Below are positions 1 to 13,440 of a stretch of DNA of 64,000 bases, one piece after another. Origin of the DNA: Agroathelia rolfsii (lineage: Eukaryota > Basidiomycota > Agaricomycetes > Amylocorticiales > Amylocorticiaceae); NCBI GenBank assembly GCA_018343915.1, contig JABRWF010000003.1, forward strand, positions 1,674,001 through 1,738,000, written 5' to 3'. Both the position numbers and the translations under genes were made by a program. Below the pieces are notes generated by a model that did no database searches, was not told the DNA's origin, and saw nothing but the letters and a program-made list of their open reading frames with translations. Numbering within the stretch: position 1 is the stretch's first letter; every line of letters starts with the position of its first letter.

Positions 1-447
1 CACAGAACCTATGTTCCCAGGTGGAACAAAATGGTAATTGTTCCATATTCTTACAACTATATTGTACTAATGCTCTTTCAACACATAGGGAGCGTAACCT
101 TCCTGTATGCAACCCATCTTTCGTTTTTACATCCTACCTTTGCTGAAGTTATTCCTTTTTAGCCCCCAACAGGTCCCATCCACGATCACGAGGCCGAGGC
201 CCACCATTAGCAATATAGACAATATCGAATTAGATGTCTATTCATGAACTTGCTGCTGCATATCATGGCCTCTGCTGTGTAGAAAGACCAACAAACAACC
301 AATTTCAGTACAAGTGCGATTCATGGAAAGCGGAAAACGACGACGATGCATTACAACTCTACAACTATTAAGATTAACCAGCATAAATACTCGTACGGCT
401 TCATGAACGATTGATAAAAATAAGGGTGTCCCAAGTGTAAGTGTGTG
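1..447. other. Intergenic, downstream of lipin gene
   Basis: This stretch lies 3' of the minus-strand lipin gene. I see no supportable coding frame or RNA gene in it. It probably holds the lipin 3' UTR and terminator plus unassigned sequence. Confidence 0.5.
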
Positions 448-3400
448 TTATAAGAACGGTACATTCTGCATCTCTCCTGTGGCCAACAAATCCTCGTCAA
501 AATCCTCCTCCACCCGTTCTTCAATTTCGTCGCCTGCCTCGTACTCTCCGTCATCCTCTTCCTCTTCTTCCTCTGGCGAGTCCAGCTCATGAGCTTCTTC
601 CTCGTTATCATCATCATCATCAATCCCAGAGCCGGGTAACGACCCAGGCATGCTATCCACACTCTTGGCACGACCATGCCTGCGCCCTCCTCTCTGATGC
701 GCGTTTGCGCGCTCCTCTTCCTCAGAGTCTAGATACGTTGAAGACGACGAGGGGCTCACGCTCCGCCTCTTTGAAGATGGCTGGTTCTGCTTAAACGGCG
801 AAAGCGTATTGCCCAGCCGTTCGAACGAAGTCATCTGTCTGAGTCGACTTGACCGGCCGTCACCACCACTCTCGACGGTCGTTATCTCGCCCGATGCTGA
901 CGTCGCCTCCCTCCTCAGGGAAGACGGCGACAAATCCATCGATGGCGGAGGACTGAGGCTCCGCCTACTGCCCATGAGACTGAACTTACGGATCCGTGCC
1001 AACGTCGTATCGGACCGTGCGCTGAGCGCAGGCGAAGGCGGCTCGGCGGTCAAGTCTGAAGGTAGTGCAAACTCCTGCACGGGAGGTTTCCAGTAGTTGA
1101 AGTCTGTGAACTCGGGTGCCCATTTCCGGTGGATAGGCGGGAACATCTGATCGACAAGGTCTGTCATATGAATATACCTGTGAAAGAATATCGTATCAAT
1201 AAGATGAAAAACTGAGTGAGATTATGTGACACATACGAAGACTTGTATCCCGCCAACTCGAGCAGCTCCATCTTCACCTCGCCGGCGGAGTCAATCGTAA
1301 ATATACGCGCACTCGGCACGTTGACGCTCCGGTACGAAAGCGCGTCGGTGATCCTGTTACCAAAACCGGCGTAGAACGGATTACGAACAGACTCGCCAAA
1401 GAGGCGTTGGATATCGCGCAGACAGGCCATCTTGAACACTTCGGGTTTTCGAAGCACAACCTCCCTTCATTACCGGAATGTTAATTCAGTCAAACGAAAG
1501 GGAAAGGAACACGTTAGGAATAAAAATCAAAATAACCTACCGATGAAGTGAAGCAATCAGTCGATCGGGACTCATAATTACCGGTCCCTCGGGGAGCTGG
1601 TAGTCGTTCTGCTTGATGCCCTTGAGATAATCCCGCGTCGCATCGGCCTGTCCAATCGCGCGCGAGGTGAGGTACATGATCTTGTATCCGTTACGCGTGA
1701 TGTCCGTGTAGAGCTTTGCGACACCGAGATGAGTCCAGTCTTTGCCTAGCATGGTGAAGAAGTGTCCTAGACCATCCGACCTTTGCATCCGGGTCAGTTC
1801 ATGAGCAATGGTTTAGCTCGGACTGGATAAAGACTCACTTAGTTATGGTGCCATCGATATCCGAAACGACTACTTGATCTGTCGAGTCCCAGACAAATAT
1901 GCGTGCCGTACACGCGATGGCGCCAGAAGCGGATAATGAAAAGGTGATGCTATTAGGACCCTCCTTCAGATTGAGAGATTTCTGGTACATAATTGACATA
2001 AATTATGTTTTCGTGATTCAAAATGAGCAAAACCAACACACCAGTTGATCTGATGAAAGACGAAGCGTCTTTGCGTACGACTTCTTCTTGGCCGACTTCG
2101 TGGAGGCGGAAGGGAAAGCCAAGCTCGAGCTACCGTTGGTAGTGGGCTTGCGAGCGATAGGAGCCACCTTCAAGATCTACAGTGAAAATAAGATGACTTT
2201 TTAAACCCTTTGTTGATGAACACATACCTTGTCCGAAGGCTCCGAGTTGACTTCGCGTAAACCAGGCCGAGACACATTATCGGTACTACTACTACTATTC
2301 CTGCTCCACCAACGCACCCAAGAGCGCGATGTAGGTGCCCTGGGTGATGGGGCTTGCTGAGGAGGCTCCGAGCGGGAGCGAACATCCGACTGCGCCTCGT
2401 CCTCACCCTCAGAGGAAAGAGGCTCAGCATCAGCTTCGCTATCTGAAGGCGATGGAGATGCTGCTCTCGAAGGGGTCCCATCCGAACGTGCATCGAGGGC
2501 CGCCGCACGCCATACGATGAGGGCATCCATCAGTGGAGAGCCATCCGCACGAGTAATGTACCTAGTAGACATATGAGATCCGCATAAAGGTAGTAATACA
2601 TGTAGGCTCACTGTTCACCAGCCCAACGAATGACAAGCTTTTCATCATATAGGATAGAATCATCATCAAGGACTCTTGACACTGGTACTTTGGATCGATT
2701 AAACCTTCGATCCCTCTCAACCTCATCTGGCGACGACATATCCATCAGCGCCAGTTCAAACGCATGCAAACGGCCTTGTATAGAAACGCGGAGCTGCGTA
2801 GGGTCCGAGCGACTGGCCGTGAGACGTCCACCGGTACCAAAGACGGTCTCTTCTGTCGCCGACCAGCGATAGGACGGCGATCTAGAGCTTTCGCCTTGCT
2901 TGTACACGGCTTCCACACTAGGCAACTCCTTCCGCACCTGCTTCGGGCTCCCTTCAACCTCAGGAGGGACGCTCTGGCTGCGGAAATGGGCGTCCTTCCA
3001 TGGACGCTGTTCCTCTTCATCCTCCTCATCCAGCGGTTCGTCGATTTGATATCCCGACAGAGGACGGGGTTTTGCGACGGCTTTTCTGCGCATGGCGTCT
3101 GCCATGGTGGTTTCCATCGGAGATGGCTGTGGGAAGTTACCCCATTCCCACATGTACTCTTGTTCTGGAAAGGGTACAGGTCCAGAAGAGAGGGAAGGCG
3201 GTCTTGGTCGGCCACTCCCTCGCGAAGTCCATTTGCTGTTGGTAGTGGGCAGTGTAGGTGAGCTGCGTGTGTATTCAGGGCTAGGGGGTCCTGTTATTAT
3301 TATTGTTTTTGTGATTGTCAATACAGGGCTGCTCGTGCACAAAAACAGAAAGCTGACTGGACGGCTTCTTGAAGGCTTGACGCGATGAAGGTCCTGCCTC

Positions 3401-4332
3401 GGCTGGCCTCAGTTTGGGGGTTGAGGGTACATTGTTCTCTTCATCCTCTGGTGTTATTGTGCGCTCAGAAGCGTCACGATCGTGTTTGCGTTGCGAGACA
3501 TGGTATCCACCAACATCAAGAGCAGCGTCTGATTTTTCCTACATGAATTTGATGCTTGTTGATCACAAGATACTGGTTTATGTCCGCACCTTTTGTATAC
3601 GTGATGTTCGGTACTGGGACTTGCTTTTCCGACTTTTCAATAGCGGCATTGAGTTCCGCCCGTGCATCAGGAGGGAGCGATTCCGATCTGCGATGATCAA
3701 ATCTTGACTTGATTGTATGCGCATGAACCGCCGGTAACGCAGAGTCTGGGGAAGTAGAATCTGAGCGGGCATCCCCCGACGATGGTGCATCCAAGTCCAA
3801 AAAATCGGGCTCTCGTGCAGCGCCGGGAGATTCAGACATAATGTTGCCCTGTGCACCCTGGCTATCCTTGCGCTTAGCACCAAATCGTGTGGTCTGTTCA
3901 TCCTCTGAGTTTTCATTCCCAAGAGTAGTAGCATGGAGGATGGGACTCGTAAGCAGGCTCTCGGGGACATCCTCTTCTGTCTCAAATACAAAAAAGGCTT
4001 CGCCTGCCTCGCCAATCTTCATGTCGAAAGGGATAGGCTTCCCATTGACAGAGACATTGACCTGATAATCATAGATGTCTTGATACGACGTCGATACACA
4101 TATGTGGATATATTTCCCATACCTTCTTGTCACTGGGCCGCAATACCTGCCATTTTCCAAATCGTACATGGAAAGGAGAGCAAGCAAGTTCATGATCGCC
4201 ATTATCGGTTGGTCTTCTTATCACGATGACATCGATGGCACCCGTCAGTGTTGAGGGGTTGATTGGTGGTAAGTCTTTGTAGTACTGGTATGGCGCACTA
4301 ATGGCACTGACGGCGCCACGGATGTACTGCAT
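448..4332 (-). CDS. PAH1: Lipin / Mg2+-dependent phosphatidate phosphatase (Pah1/Ned1-like)
   Basis: This enzyme class dephosphorylates phosphatidate to diacylglycerol at the ER/nuclear membrane, feeding triacylglycerol and phospholipid synthesis. The N-terminal lipin domain is clear: the protein opens MQYIRGAVSAISAPYQYYKD, then has GAIDVIVIRR and, after an intron, VNVSVNGKPIPFDMK and GEAGEAFFVFE. A long Ser/Pro/Glu-rich middle, likely disordered and phosphorylated, follows. The C-terminal LNS2 catalytic domain carries the haloacid-dehalogenase motif DIDGT (codons near 1837-1860), followed by ITKSDGLGHF, GYKIMYLTSRAIGQAD and YAGFGNRITDALSY. The protein ends in a strongly acidic tail; in yeast Pah1 an acidic tail is the contact site for the Nem1-Spo7 phosphatase, so similar regulation is inferred. 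There are several short introns, one splitting the codon after DIDGTIT. I estimate 1,100-1,170 residues. Start: the first ATG of the lipin motif. Small plus-strand frames inside it are shadows. Confidence 0.95.
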
Positions 4333-4893
4333 TTATTAGCCTAGAGATTGGGGCAGGCTCTTTAAGAAGACAGGTCGTCGAGTAGACCTACTAGCTAGGT
4401 GGTACTAGCAGCAGGAGAAGAATAAACCCTGTAAGGGTGCGTGCGCTGAGCGTGCGTATGAAGCCTTGCAAGAGAAGCCGCCATAACTGTGTTTTATATT
4501 ATGCCATATTTGGTCCGATGCGTCATAGGCCTATATCTTTTCCTCTGGATCGTGTGTGTTTGTGAGGGAAAGTCAGCCCAGAAAGGCAAACCCATACAAA
4601 ATTCTCAAAACATTTTTGCCCCCACCGACGGCTAGAGAATCACGTGCGCCCCCACTACCCCAGTCCATTTACCAACGGTTCTCAAGATCAGCCGGTGGTA
4701 CGATAACATAGAGTGCTATTATCCGCTCTGTCTGCACATTGGGGTAAGGTGGCCGACAGGAACTGTGCACCGCCCAGGGCAAGAATACAGGTAAATAGAT
4801 CAGATGACTCTTTGAAGGACGTAACACAGATAGTTTCCTCCGTAGTATATTATGTGGGACCTGGCACCTGGCTATGGTATAGCATGGTGGAGA
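4333..4893. promoter_or_regulatory. Lipin upstream region / protease 3' flank
   Basis: This stretch separates the lipin start (4332) from the stop codon of the M28 protease (4894); both genes are on the minus strand. It must hold the lipin promoter and the protease terminator. I see no motif I would defend and no gene. Confidence 0.4.
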
Positions 4894-7800
4894 TCACACC
4901 CATGTCAAGCCACCAATCGAACCTGTCAGTGTAACATCTACTGTACCTCCCGTATGCTCATCAACCCAGGCATCAATTCTTTCAAACAGCTCCATAGCAC
5001 GTCCTCCCTCCTTCTTCTCCGCTTTCTTGCCAGGCCACATCGCCTTCTCGCGGACACCAACCAAGTTTACGGGAATAGCTCCGCGCCGATGTGAGTTGCC
5101 GCTGGTTCCCTCCGGAACGGTCTCCGGGAGCTTTAAGACGAGGTCGACTGACCACCTGCTCGTGCCGTAAAATGATGCCTGCTTGATGTGATGACGGGTA
5201 TGCTCCGCTGGCGGGTTATCGTCCAAGGACCACTCGAGCACGTGTGCGTCGAATGCAATTGCCGTCCACAGCATACCTGGATGGTCAACTTGGAGCGTAA
5301 AGCTTCGCGTGCCAGCTACTTCATCGATGACATCATTGACTGCTGAAACACGGAAAGAGTACGGTCTCTCTTCCACAGGTATGACCTCAACGGAACTGGG
5401 AGGTAACGCAATCGAATAGGGAGTCAAGAACTGTAAATAAAAAATAAAAAAGACCATGAGAAAAGTGAAAGGTTGGCAAGATGATCTCGCTTACAGCAGA
5501 AAACGGATAGACACCATCCCAATCCGCATTGTACTCGTTCATAGCTACCCTCTCAGCCGGCGCGCTACCAAACTCACTCGCCAGATCCTGCACGAGCGCC
5601 TCAAACCCGGGCGCACCGTCCGCAACAGCGACGTTCAGCCGCGTCTCGTGTGAGGTCATATTCTCGAAATGCACAACGAACATCCGCTTTTGGTGCATAG
5701 GATCGTAAACTAGCCGGGCAGCAAAGTACGCCATCGATATAGCAGATACTACGCTCAGCACGAGTGCGAGACGGATCTGGGTGCGACGACCCATGCGGTG
5801 GATGAAAGGCAAGGCGAGGGGTAGAGAGTATCCACCGAGAAGGGCGACGAGAGTTGCGATTACATTGTCTGCTGGTACCTCCCCGCCTAGACGACCGGTC
5901 TTTGCGTAGATTCAGTCAGACACCCATGAGGTGTGTACTATGGAACAGTTAAGGAACTTACAAGGGGGACGAAGAAATCAAAGGTAGCAGCGATAATTTG
6001 CGAGCCCGTTAGGAGCGAATTGAGCTGGCCGATGGCATAAGCCCAAAGGCTCATACGATCACTCTCAGCAAACCCGTTGACAACAGAGTCAGTCAGGATG
6101 GCGAAGAAGAGAGGGACGCCGGTCAAGAAGAACATCGCAGACGATCCGATACCAATAAACTGCAAGGTGGCCGCTGCTGCAGATTGAGCCAACAGCAGAG
6201 AGGAGAAGAAGCTACGTTCATGGACGCGGCCAATGAAAATTTGTGATACAATTGCACCTATGAGAAAGCAAAAAATAGGCGTCAGCACTGGTATCCTATC
6301 CAATAAAGGCTGGGGTAACGTACCAACTAATGCAGGAGGGCCGTACAAGAAGAAACCCGCGTATTCATTAGAGAACCAGGAAAATCCTTTGTTAAGTACA
6401 TTGGACATAATAATGGCGACCAGGTTGGGTGCAACGAGTGCCCCGGCAGTACCAGCAGCCACTGCGGCCACACCCTTGACTTGCTCGCCCCAAACACCTG
6501 TCTTCTTCTTCAGAGCCGGGGCGGGGTTGACGAACGTCAAGCGCACAAGGATGACGGAAGCAACCAAGAGCACAGAATAGAGGATTTTAGCGGCCTGGAA
6601 GGAGTAGACGAAGAAGTGGCCCAGGTATGAGAAAAACACGGTCTCCGGACGTGTGAATCCAGTGGTCAGTGATGGTAAGGGAGATTCGGCTGATGTAAGG
6701 TGGTGAATGAGAGCGAGGACGTTGTCGGCCATATGTTGTGCAGACCCGGGCTGGAGGTTTTCTACGAGATCCTAGATGCAGACGTTAGATGGTAGTCAAG
6801 GCATCTCTTCGTACAAAGCAAACCTTGCGCATGTGATAAAGATAGCTGTTTCCTATCAGGGCGAACTGAAGGATGATATTGAGATTGTATCGTCTGAATC
6901 AATAGGGTAGACCTTACATCTAGACCCGTCACATTGAGGTATAACTCAAATTGACGAAAGTCCGTACTGCGCTATATTGCCTGAGGAATAAAGTACGAGC
7001 AATGACGGAGAGCCACGTACTCTGACAAGACGACGCCACTACTAAATACTTCATTGGCGATGATTGTGCCAAAAGGCCTGCGATAGCAATAATTGAAAAG
7101 CTGAAGATCTTATCTTCTTTTGCAATGTTGGAGCATACCTCGGCACATGGGAATAAGCCTGAATCATTTGTTCCGAGCTTGCTTGGAATAAAAGTTCTCT
7201 TCCAGTGGTTCCAGCCGCTGGGGGAGGAAATTAACATGAGATTTCCGACCTATAGTAAAGCATTTAATATACCTTCCAAGTTGATGACTGCACGGACACT
7301 GCCATGAAAGATGGTCATAAAAATTAAAAAGATAAATTATATAAATTTTTCACACCTGTGTCGAATGGGATGTTGGGTCGAGAACAGCTGCGAAGCATCC
7401 TGGAGACTCTCCTCTGCATTGTTGAACAAGAATATAACGGCATGCTCTGGTGACCAATCAGGTGTATGGGTCAAAACACGAATGCACTCAAGCATGACAC
7501 CAACAGGCATGGCATCATCGGCGGCTCCTGGACTCGGAAGGGTGCTGTCGACGTGTGAGTTGACAAGTAGCGCATGCTCCTTGCCCGCATCCGTGCCATT
7601 GGATACACGAACGATGATGTTGGTAAGGTTTACATAGGCCTTATATAGTCTTCTTCGCATCATATCAAAACTACATTTCTTTTGAATGAGCGAATTGAGT
7701 TGCGTTTGTCTCTAATTGGAACGCACCGATGATAGCCACTGCCTTCTTGCCTCCAAACTTCGCACTCGAGTGCTCTACCTGACGCCTTGACGATCTCATC

Positions 7801-8232
7801 ACATTGCCTCTTCAGCTCCTCCGCCTGCTCCACCATCCAAGCGTCCCCAAGTGCATGTTCGCGACTGCCAGTAATCCTATAACCAATGTCCTCGGAGAGA
7901 TACTTGGCGTGTTCAAGAATCTTGGCCTCAGATATCTGCGCAAGGCCTGTGATGGGGTTTATCCTATCAAATCAAAATAATTAAATATGTGGTCCTGAAA
8001 GTGAAATTGACTGAACGCCGAGTTGGCTCTCTCTTACGACTCAGTGACAGGTGTAGGAAGTGCTACGTAAATTCTGGCATCAGAAACTTGGCAATTACGT
8101 CCAAAGGTAAACCAACTGCTCACTGTAATGCAGTTTAAATGCCAAAAACGGTGCACCGACTAGCAGAGGCGCTAAGACGAGGAAGGATTTGAGTGGACCC
8201 CATCTTTGACGCGGGTGACCCGAAGGACTCAT
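4894..8232 (-). CDS. PFF1: M28 family multi-TM metalloprotease, PFF1/ERMP1-like
   Basis: The sequence shows an M28 zinc aminopeptidase domain fused to a polytopic membrane region, the layout of yeast vacuolar membrane protease Pff1 and animal ERMP1. Translation starts MSPSGHPRQRWG and enters one hydrophobic segment (FLVLAPLLVGAPFLAF). The M28 domain follows: SEDIGYRITGSREHALGD, then metal-ligand segments VNSHVDST, SPGAADDAMPVG and FNNAEES, then INLEAAGTTGRELLFQ, DFRQFELYLNVTGLDV and the final-His segment NSYLYHMRKD. Downstream are several TM helices (5938-6732, with the LGHFFVYSF and ALVAPNLVAIIMSN stretches) and a C-terminal lumenal domain ending GSIGGLTWV. All expected metal-binding positions look present, so activity is likely. 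The gene has many introns, and the intron positions were chosen to keep the M28 frame. Location (vacuole or ER membrane) and substrate are inferred from the family only. Confidence 0.9.
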
Positions 8233-8745
8233 TGAATAATACTAGGGAATATGGTAGAGTCTTGTAATGACAATACTAGAATATTGAAGTCGTCACGGTC
8301 GTATGCCAAGTCTGACCAGAGAGCCAGTAAACTTATAAAAGAAACAAGCCCCGGCGCCCGTGGTCCGTCTAACGTCTATGGGAAAGAAACAAGTGAGCGA
8401 AATGGATTAGCCTGCTCAACGACTGCGGCTAGTTCGGGTCATGTACTTCCGGACTTCACAATCTTCATAGTCCACTTTCTTTGTCTTTTCATTCATCATC
8501 TCACCAATAGTCGTACCAACGGAGCTTCAAGGGTATACATATGTTATATTTATATTATCATCTTCGCTCGGATAGTCATAAATGTAGAATAATGAATCGA
8601 CATAAGTTATCAAAAGTATTAGAGCCTTGGTCCTGCCGCCTCCTCGTAAACCCTGATCCGGTATACAAGACTCCTTTTGCCCGTGAAGGCTCCCAGAGCT
8701 CCAGAGTCCAGGAATGGAATTTTGGTGATATCGATGCCTTCATAG
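8233..8745. promoter_or_regulatory. Protease upstream region
   Basis: This intergenic sequence lies between the start of the M28 protease and the 3' end of the 7-TM gene, both on the minus strand. It presumably carries the protease promoter. I see no supportable gene. Confidence 0.4.
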
Positions 8746-10092
8746 TCAAATCATATCCACGACATGTACTCCCACGGGGGACGCCAAGTCCGCTAGCTTG
8801 AATTCCTCTCGGGTCACATGCACTTCGAGACCAAGACCCGACCCCATTGCGCCGTCCGACGACGATGGATCGGAAACCTGTGGGCGGACAATAGTTCCTC
8901 CACGGACCCAGGACCGCGATGAGATGGTATGCGATTTTTGTGCCTCAAAGAGCGGCTGCTTTTTGAGCAAGACAATAAGAAACATGACCGTAGGCACGAT
9001 GGCCAGAATCTGCGGCGCAATGATGATAATAATCCAGCCGTATGCCGTCCCTGCTAGATAAGACGCCAAGCCTGCAATCATGAGTGTTGGGTAAATGCAG
9101 CCGGATTCGATGTATGTCAAGGCGAGCGTGTAGTAGTGCGAGGTGTATGCGTGGCCGGCCATGCGTTCGATCCGACGGCCTGCTCTGTATAGCCTAAAGC
9201 AGATAAATCCAGATAACAAGAAGTTGATGACAAGCGAAAGAGCATTCATGGCTGTGTACCATGTCATCATGTTCCCGGTATATGCGTCGGTCATAGTATT
9301 CAAATGAGCAAACGTAACGATCGTATACGACGAGGAAACTGCAACATGTGGACATAAATACTTGTCTTATTTTTGAAAATATGAGTATCAGAATACACCT
9401 ACCTAAGAAAGCGACCTCGAGCAGTCCAAACAAGATGAGGATCCATGTCTTTTTATTCCACAGAATCCAGCATCGCCAAACCTATGAAGATACTTTTATG
9501 GGTTAAACAGCTTGACGCAAACCCCTCATGCCGACTCACCACAATAGCATCGGCTACTATGACCATAGCAATCCATACACCCGTAGAAGCTGTATTGATA
9601 GGCACATCACCGTTACTGATGTATTGATAGCTCGCTGCCAGGTCGCCGAGATCGACGAGGTTATCGAACAGCATAACGAGGGACAACACTAAATGAATAG
9701 TGGATAGCCCAAAGAGAATCACAAATGCCACCCCAAGCATTCGCGACCTGGTACTGAATCCGCCATTACGTCGGTGGTTCCACATCAAGTACGCGGTGGG
9801 TACAAATATAGTAGCGTAGATGCCTATAATAATAATCCACCAGAGTCCCGGTCAGTCAGGTAATGAAACAGGAGAAAATGCACAAAAATAACCACTGACC
9901 GTAAAGACAGGATTCTATAATAAAAGCGGCTAAGGCCATAGTGTTTGTGATCTGACCCTCTTCCAGTAACAACATGGCTAAGGATACACAGAGGATATAA
10001 CAGAATAAAAACACAGTAAAGGTCAACCCGTCCAGAGGCCTAGTGAAAGCAGAAACAGTGCGACCTCGCGAGGCAGCGTGGCATCCCGTCAT
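8746..10092 (-). CDS. Predicted 7-TM membrane protein, paralogue A
   Basis: A polytopic membrane protein, closely paralogous to the gene at 24980-26342. Hydrophobic segments in order: ALAAFIIESCLYG; YATIFVPTAYLMW; MLGVAFVILFGLSTIHLVLS; TGVWIAMVIVADAIVV; the WRCWILWNKKTWILILFGL block; the segment starting TWYTAMNALSLVINFLLSGF; TLALTYIESGCIYPTLMIAG; IIIIIAPQILAIVPTVMFLI. A cytoplasmic-type tail ends VHVTREEFKLADLA plus about 11 residues. At least four introns are supported by lining up the two paralogues, for example the junction that creates VVWRCW. Proteins with this WRC-xxW loop and a 7-8 helix layout are common and mostly uncharacterised in Agaricomycetes. I do not know the function; a receptor-like role is only a guess from topology. 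The first exon, and hence the exact start, is the least certain part. Confidence 0.75.
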
Positions 10093-11466
10093 CCTTATAC
10101 TAACGCTCTGTCCGCAACGGACTCAGGGCGACATTCAAAAGAGTGGGTTCGCCAGAGTGGCTGAGCAACTCCGTAGCCAGGGATAGTGGGGTTTGAGAGT
10201 TAATGAACGCCTTGAAATCGGTCCCGATGCTTCATTACGGAGAATTTGAGCTACAACCAACGATCTCCACCCGTACAAGCACCTTAGCGGGGGCAACAGG
10301 GGTTGATATATTATACGACCCATGATGTGCTTGACACAGAACGAAAAGATCGCAACGGAGAACAAGCGATTTATAACCGAAGCTTAGGATAAGGTACTGC
10401 GAATAACCGCGTATTTGTACCCGAGCGTTGCGCTGTAAGAACAATCGGGTCTTCCACCTGACAGTTGTGGTGAATGAGAAGTTTCTTTTGCGTCGGAAGC
10501 GCTTGATATTGAACTGTTTTGATAAATTAGGGTAGTAAGGGTGGTGTGGGATGGATGGTTTCATGAAAAAGATCCGCGGCTGGATCATGGATAGAAACCG
10601 CTGAATAGAACTGATATCTTGTTACCTCGGTGGTTATTACAAGAAATACAAGGAAAGCAATGTCCGAAGACCGTCAGTTAGAGCGAGTAGGGGCATCACA
10701 TTGCGGCGCCTGTGCTTGGCATATATAATGGTGAGTAGCTATTTTCTAAGTGCTAGGATATCCGGATATCAATGACGTGATGTGCTAGACAAAGCCTCTC
10801 ACATCCAAGTTTACACATCCCTGAACAAGGAAAGCCACCACAGGCTATGAAACGTAAATTAGAGGATCATAACCCTATCGTACCAACAGCGCGGAAAGTT
10901 TTGATATATACCTGTGAATTTTCCGGCGGACGGGCCCAGAACTTAAGCAAGGCACGAACGCTACAGGACACGTCGACAAGACACCATATAATAAAGATGA
11001 TGCCAAGTTTTTATAGAGTAGTAGTGCATTTCAATGCCGAAGTAATATCGGAATAGAGGAAATTTGAGTAAACTCAGTGTGTTCGAGCTCATGCAATTGC
11101 AAGTTTATGATCAACTTGAAGCCGATTGACGGGGTTGTGACATGTGCTTGTGTCACAGATGGCAGTGATCTTGCTGCAATTGGAATTCGAGCTTGTATAA
11201 GTCACTGGCAGGCCCACTCAACAAAGGCTGTAAGGCACCCTCATCACCCTTAGGTCTGAACAGCATACACTATCTGGTGATTTGGATGTATGAAGCTTAT
11301 TTACTGTTATAATTGCACACTGTAAATATAAAATTTGCTTATCCGAGCAATACTAGACTGTCTAGACATTTCGTCTGGAAATTACTTGCCCGTGATGTGT
11401 ATCTCGGATGGTGCGTGTATGTTTATGTACTACATGCATAATGCTTCTCCATATATAGGTACTAGT
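10093..11466. other. Intergenic, upstream of 7-TM paralogue A
   Basis: No coding frame here has a recognisable motif or a splice pattern I can defend. The small frames on both strands do not connect. It should include the promoter of the 7-TM gene at its left edge and the 3' flank of the GH76 pseudogene at its right edge. Confidence 0.4.
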
Positions 11467-13205
11467 ATTATCCTCGCCAATCACGGATACTAACACATCC
11501 AAAGTGGCCATGCTTCCCCAAACCGTGTGAGGTGCAGCCTGTGCAGGGGGTCCTGCCCACGCAAGAGAACATGAATTCGTGCCATTTCGGGCATGGTACA
11601 AAAGCGAATTGGACTACCTCAAGATTCCAGTCAAAAAAGTTATATCGAGAAATAGAGCATAGATTGTACTTGGTCATTAGTATATGCTCGAATGAAAGAC
11701 TGAACACCATCATTGTTGCACGAGAATGGGTTTCACGTAATCCAGGGATAAAGATAGCTGATCATGATTAAATCTCTATACATCAGGATCAAGTATCCCA
11801 GGGATTATGTCGTCGAGAAATTACCTTTAAACCCGACGCCATCATTATTTTCATCTACCGAGGTGCCCTCTGTGATCACACCATTAGAGCCTTGCCAAGC
11901 AGTGTTCTTCGTCAATGCAGCAATTATGTCTCTGACGCTGGAAAGATGTGATATGTTAAATATCTTGGGGAACATGAGATAGCGGCTTACAGGTCGCATT
12001 TCCCGTAACGGCCGCTAAAACTCCAAGGCCCTCAATATTTCCCACTGTTGTATGTGAATTGGTATGAGGATGGAAATCTATCGCATTTGACAGCATCAAT
12101 TGTGTTAAGCACGATGTCATGAGAGCCCATATTAAGGTTCTTGATCCAAGTTGCACTGAGTTCAGCCGCTTCCGTGTAAGTCGGATTACCCGTGGCAGGA
12201 GCTAAAAACGCTGAGAGGGTTACATAAAGCCTGGAGACATGCATGATATTGTTAAGACACCTCAATTTAGGATTGATCATACCCTGTAGTGATAGAGCTG
12301 ATAGATGTAGCATCTGATGTGTGTCGCCAGAATACGCCCCCTGCCATGGTTTCTTGCGAAAACATCATTATCAGTAACGTAATATTTTATATTGGAGCTA
12401 GATTTATTTACCCCCATAGCAGGTCTTGTTGAACGAAAACGACTTCGTTGATATCTTTCCGGCGGCTGTGTCCGCTTTTGGCACTAGAAGATTTTACAGC
12501 CAGCGCGACAATTAGAAAAAAGCGGTGCATACTATTTGCTGATGTGTTCCCATGTAGCAATTGAATTCTTGGGCTGGGTTTCACTACCGTAGGCACGATA
12601 GGCACAATGAGCTGCAGTGACCCGACATGTAATATAGAAATTGATGGAACCATCTAGTGATAGTGATAGAAGCCGATATGTACTGGAAGGTTTGAAGGAT
12701 TTGATTATTAAGAGCAAATGTAGAGAGATGGGAACCCGGCATACACTATCAAATCTTGATTAATTCAATTCTTTAAGGTTCCATGCTCAAGGAGTCGAGT
12801 ACATGAACTTATTCACTGTCGCCTTCGCTAGCAAACCGTCGTTCACAGCCGCGGACCACACGTTAGCGGATTACCACTATACAAGTCCTGGCGGTGTGGA
12901 TTTAGAGATGTGCACTAAGAATGAAGGGCAACTCACCATTAAAAATCCCACCAGAACTTCGGACTTGTCAACATGTCTTATTAAGAGCTTCTTGAGCCAG
13001 TGTGATTCTCTCTGAAGGTGAGAAAGTGATGTTGTTGTGTTCTATTAAGGACATGGTGTGAGAATCTGTCAATGTTGTCACATTGATCATTTTCTGCTAA
13101 TCACCCATGTCGATGTGATCACTAAATCCTGAATATTGACAAAGGCCAAAAGGCTTCCCGTCAACATCCAGATGGCAGGTCCACCAAATGAGGTGTGGAG
13201 CGTCA
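11467..13205 (-). pseudogene. GH76 mannanase-like pseudogene (array copy 1)
   Basis: Leftmost of three tandem GH76 copies. Alignment by eye with the intact copies at 13831-15683 and 16790-18590 shows recognisable blocks: GSLLAFVNIQDL near the start, AYRAYGSET, AELSATWIKNLN, and a C-terminal TLDVLVSVIGED. It is broken in several places. The segment equivalent to LGWWQSANVW contains two stops; exon 2 has a frameshift and an in-frame TGA; the short exon carrying the catalytic Asp-Asp motif cannot be found; a 2-base deletion after NSGKY shifts frame; and the normal stop after GED is lost. All three copies point the same way, so tandem duplication followed by decay of this copy is the simplest reading. 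Boundaries are by homology. Confidence 0.85.
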
Positions 13206-13249
13206 TAAAGGTAGTTATGGATATTGACCAAGGGTTGCCTGTAGTTATA

Positions 13250-13440
13250 GGTTCTTTGAAACGTGACGTCACATTTCTAAGGGCCCTGAGATCAGATCGT
13301 CGTCATGAGGTGCATGCACTGGCAGCACCACCTTAGCGAGAGTGTGCAGTCAACATAAACAGGACCACTTCAGTAATCCGAAGTCACTATAGATCGTTTC
13401 TGCGAAGCCCAGCATGATGACAGTCGACCCTCTGCGTGGT
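13250..13440 (-). promoter_or_regulatory. Upstream block shared by the GH76 copies (copy 1)
   Basis: This block resembles the sequences upstream of copies 2 and 3. Shared stretches include cgtcatgagg and its neighbours and, further out, the caccatagat / cactatagat segment. It may be the promoter, or simply duplicated flank. The stretch from 13441 to 13830 beyond it, up to the end of GH76 copy 2, shows nothing else I can name. Confidence 0.6.

Noticed and set aside
441..3388. Plus-strand reading frames across the lipin gene
   Set aside because: They are shadows of the minus-strand coding sequence with no motifs; the lipin frame has strong domain evidence.
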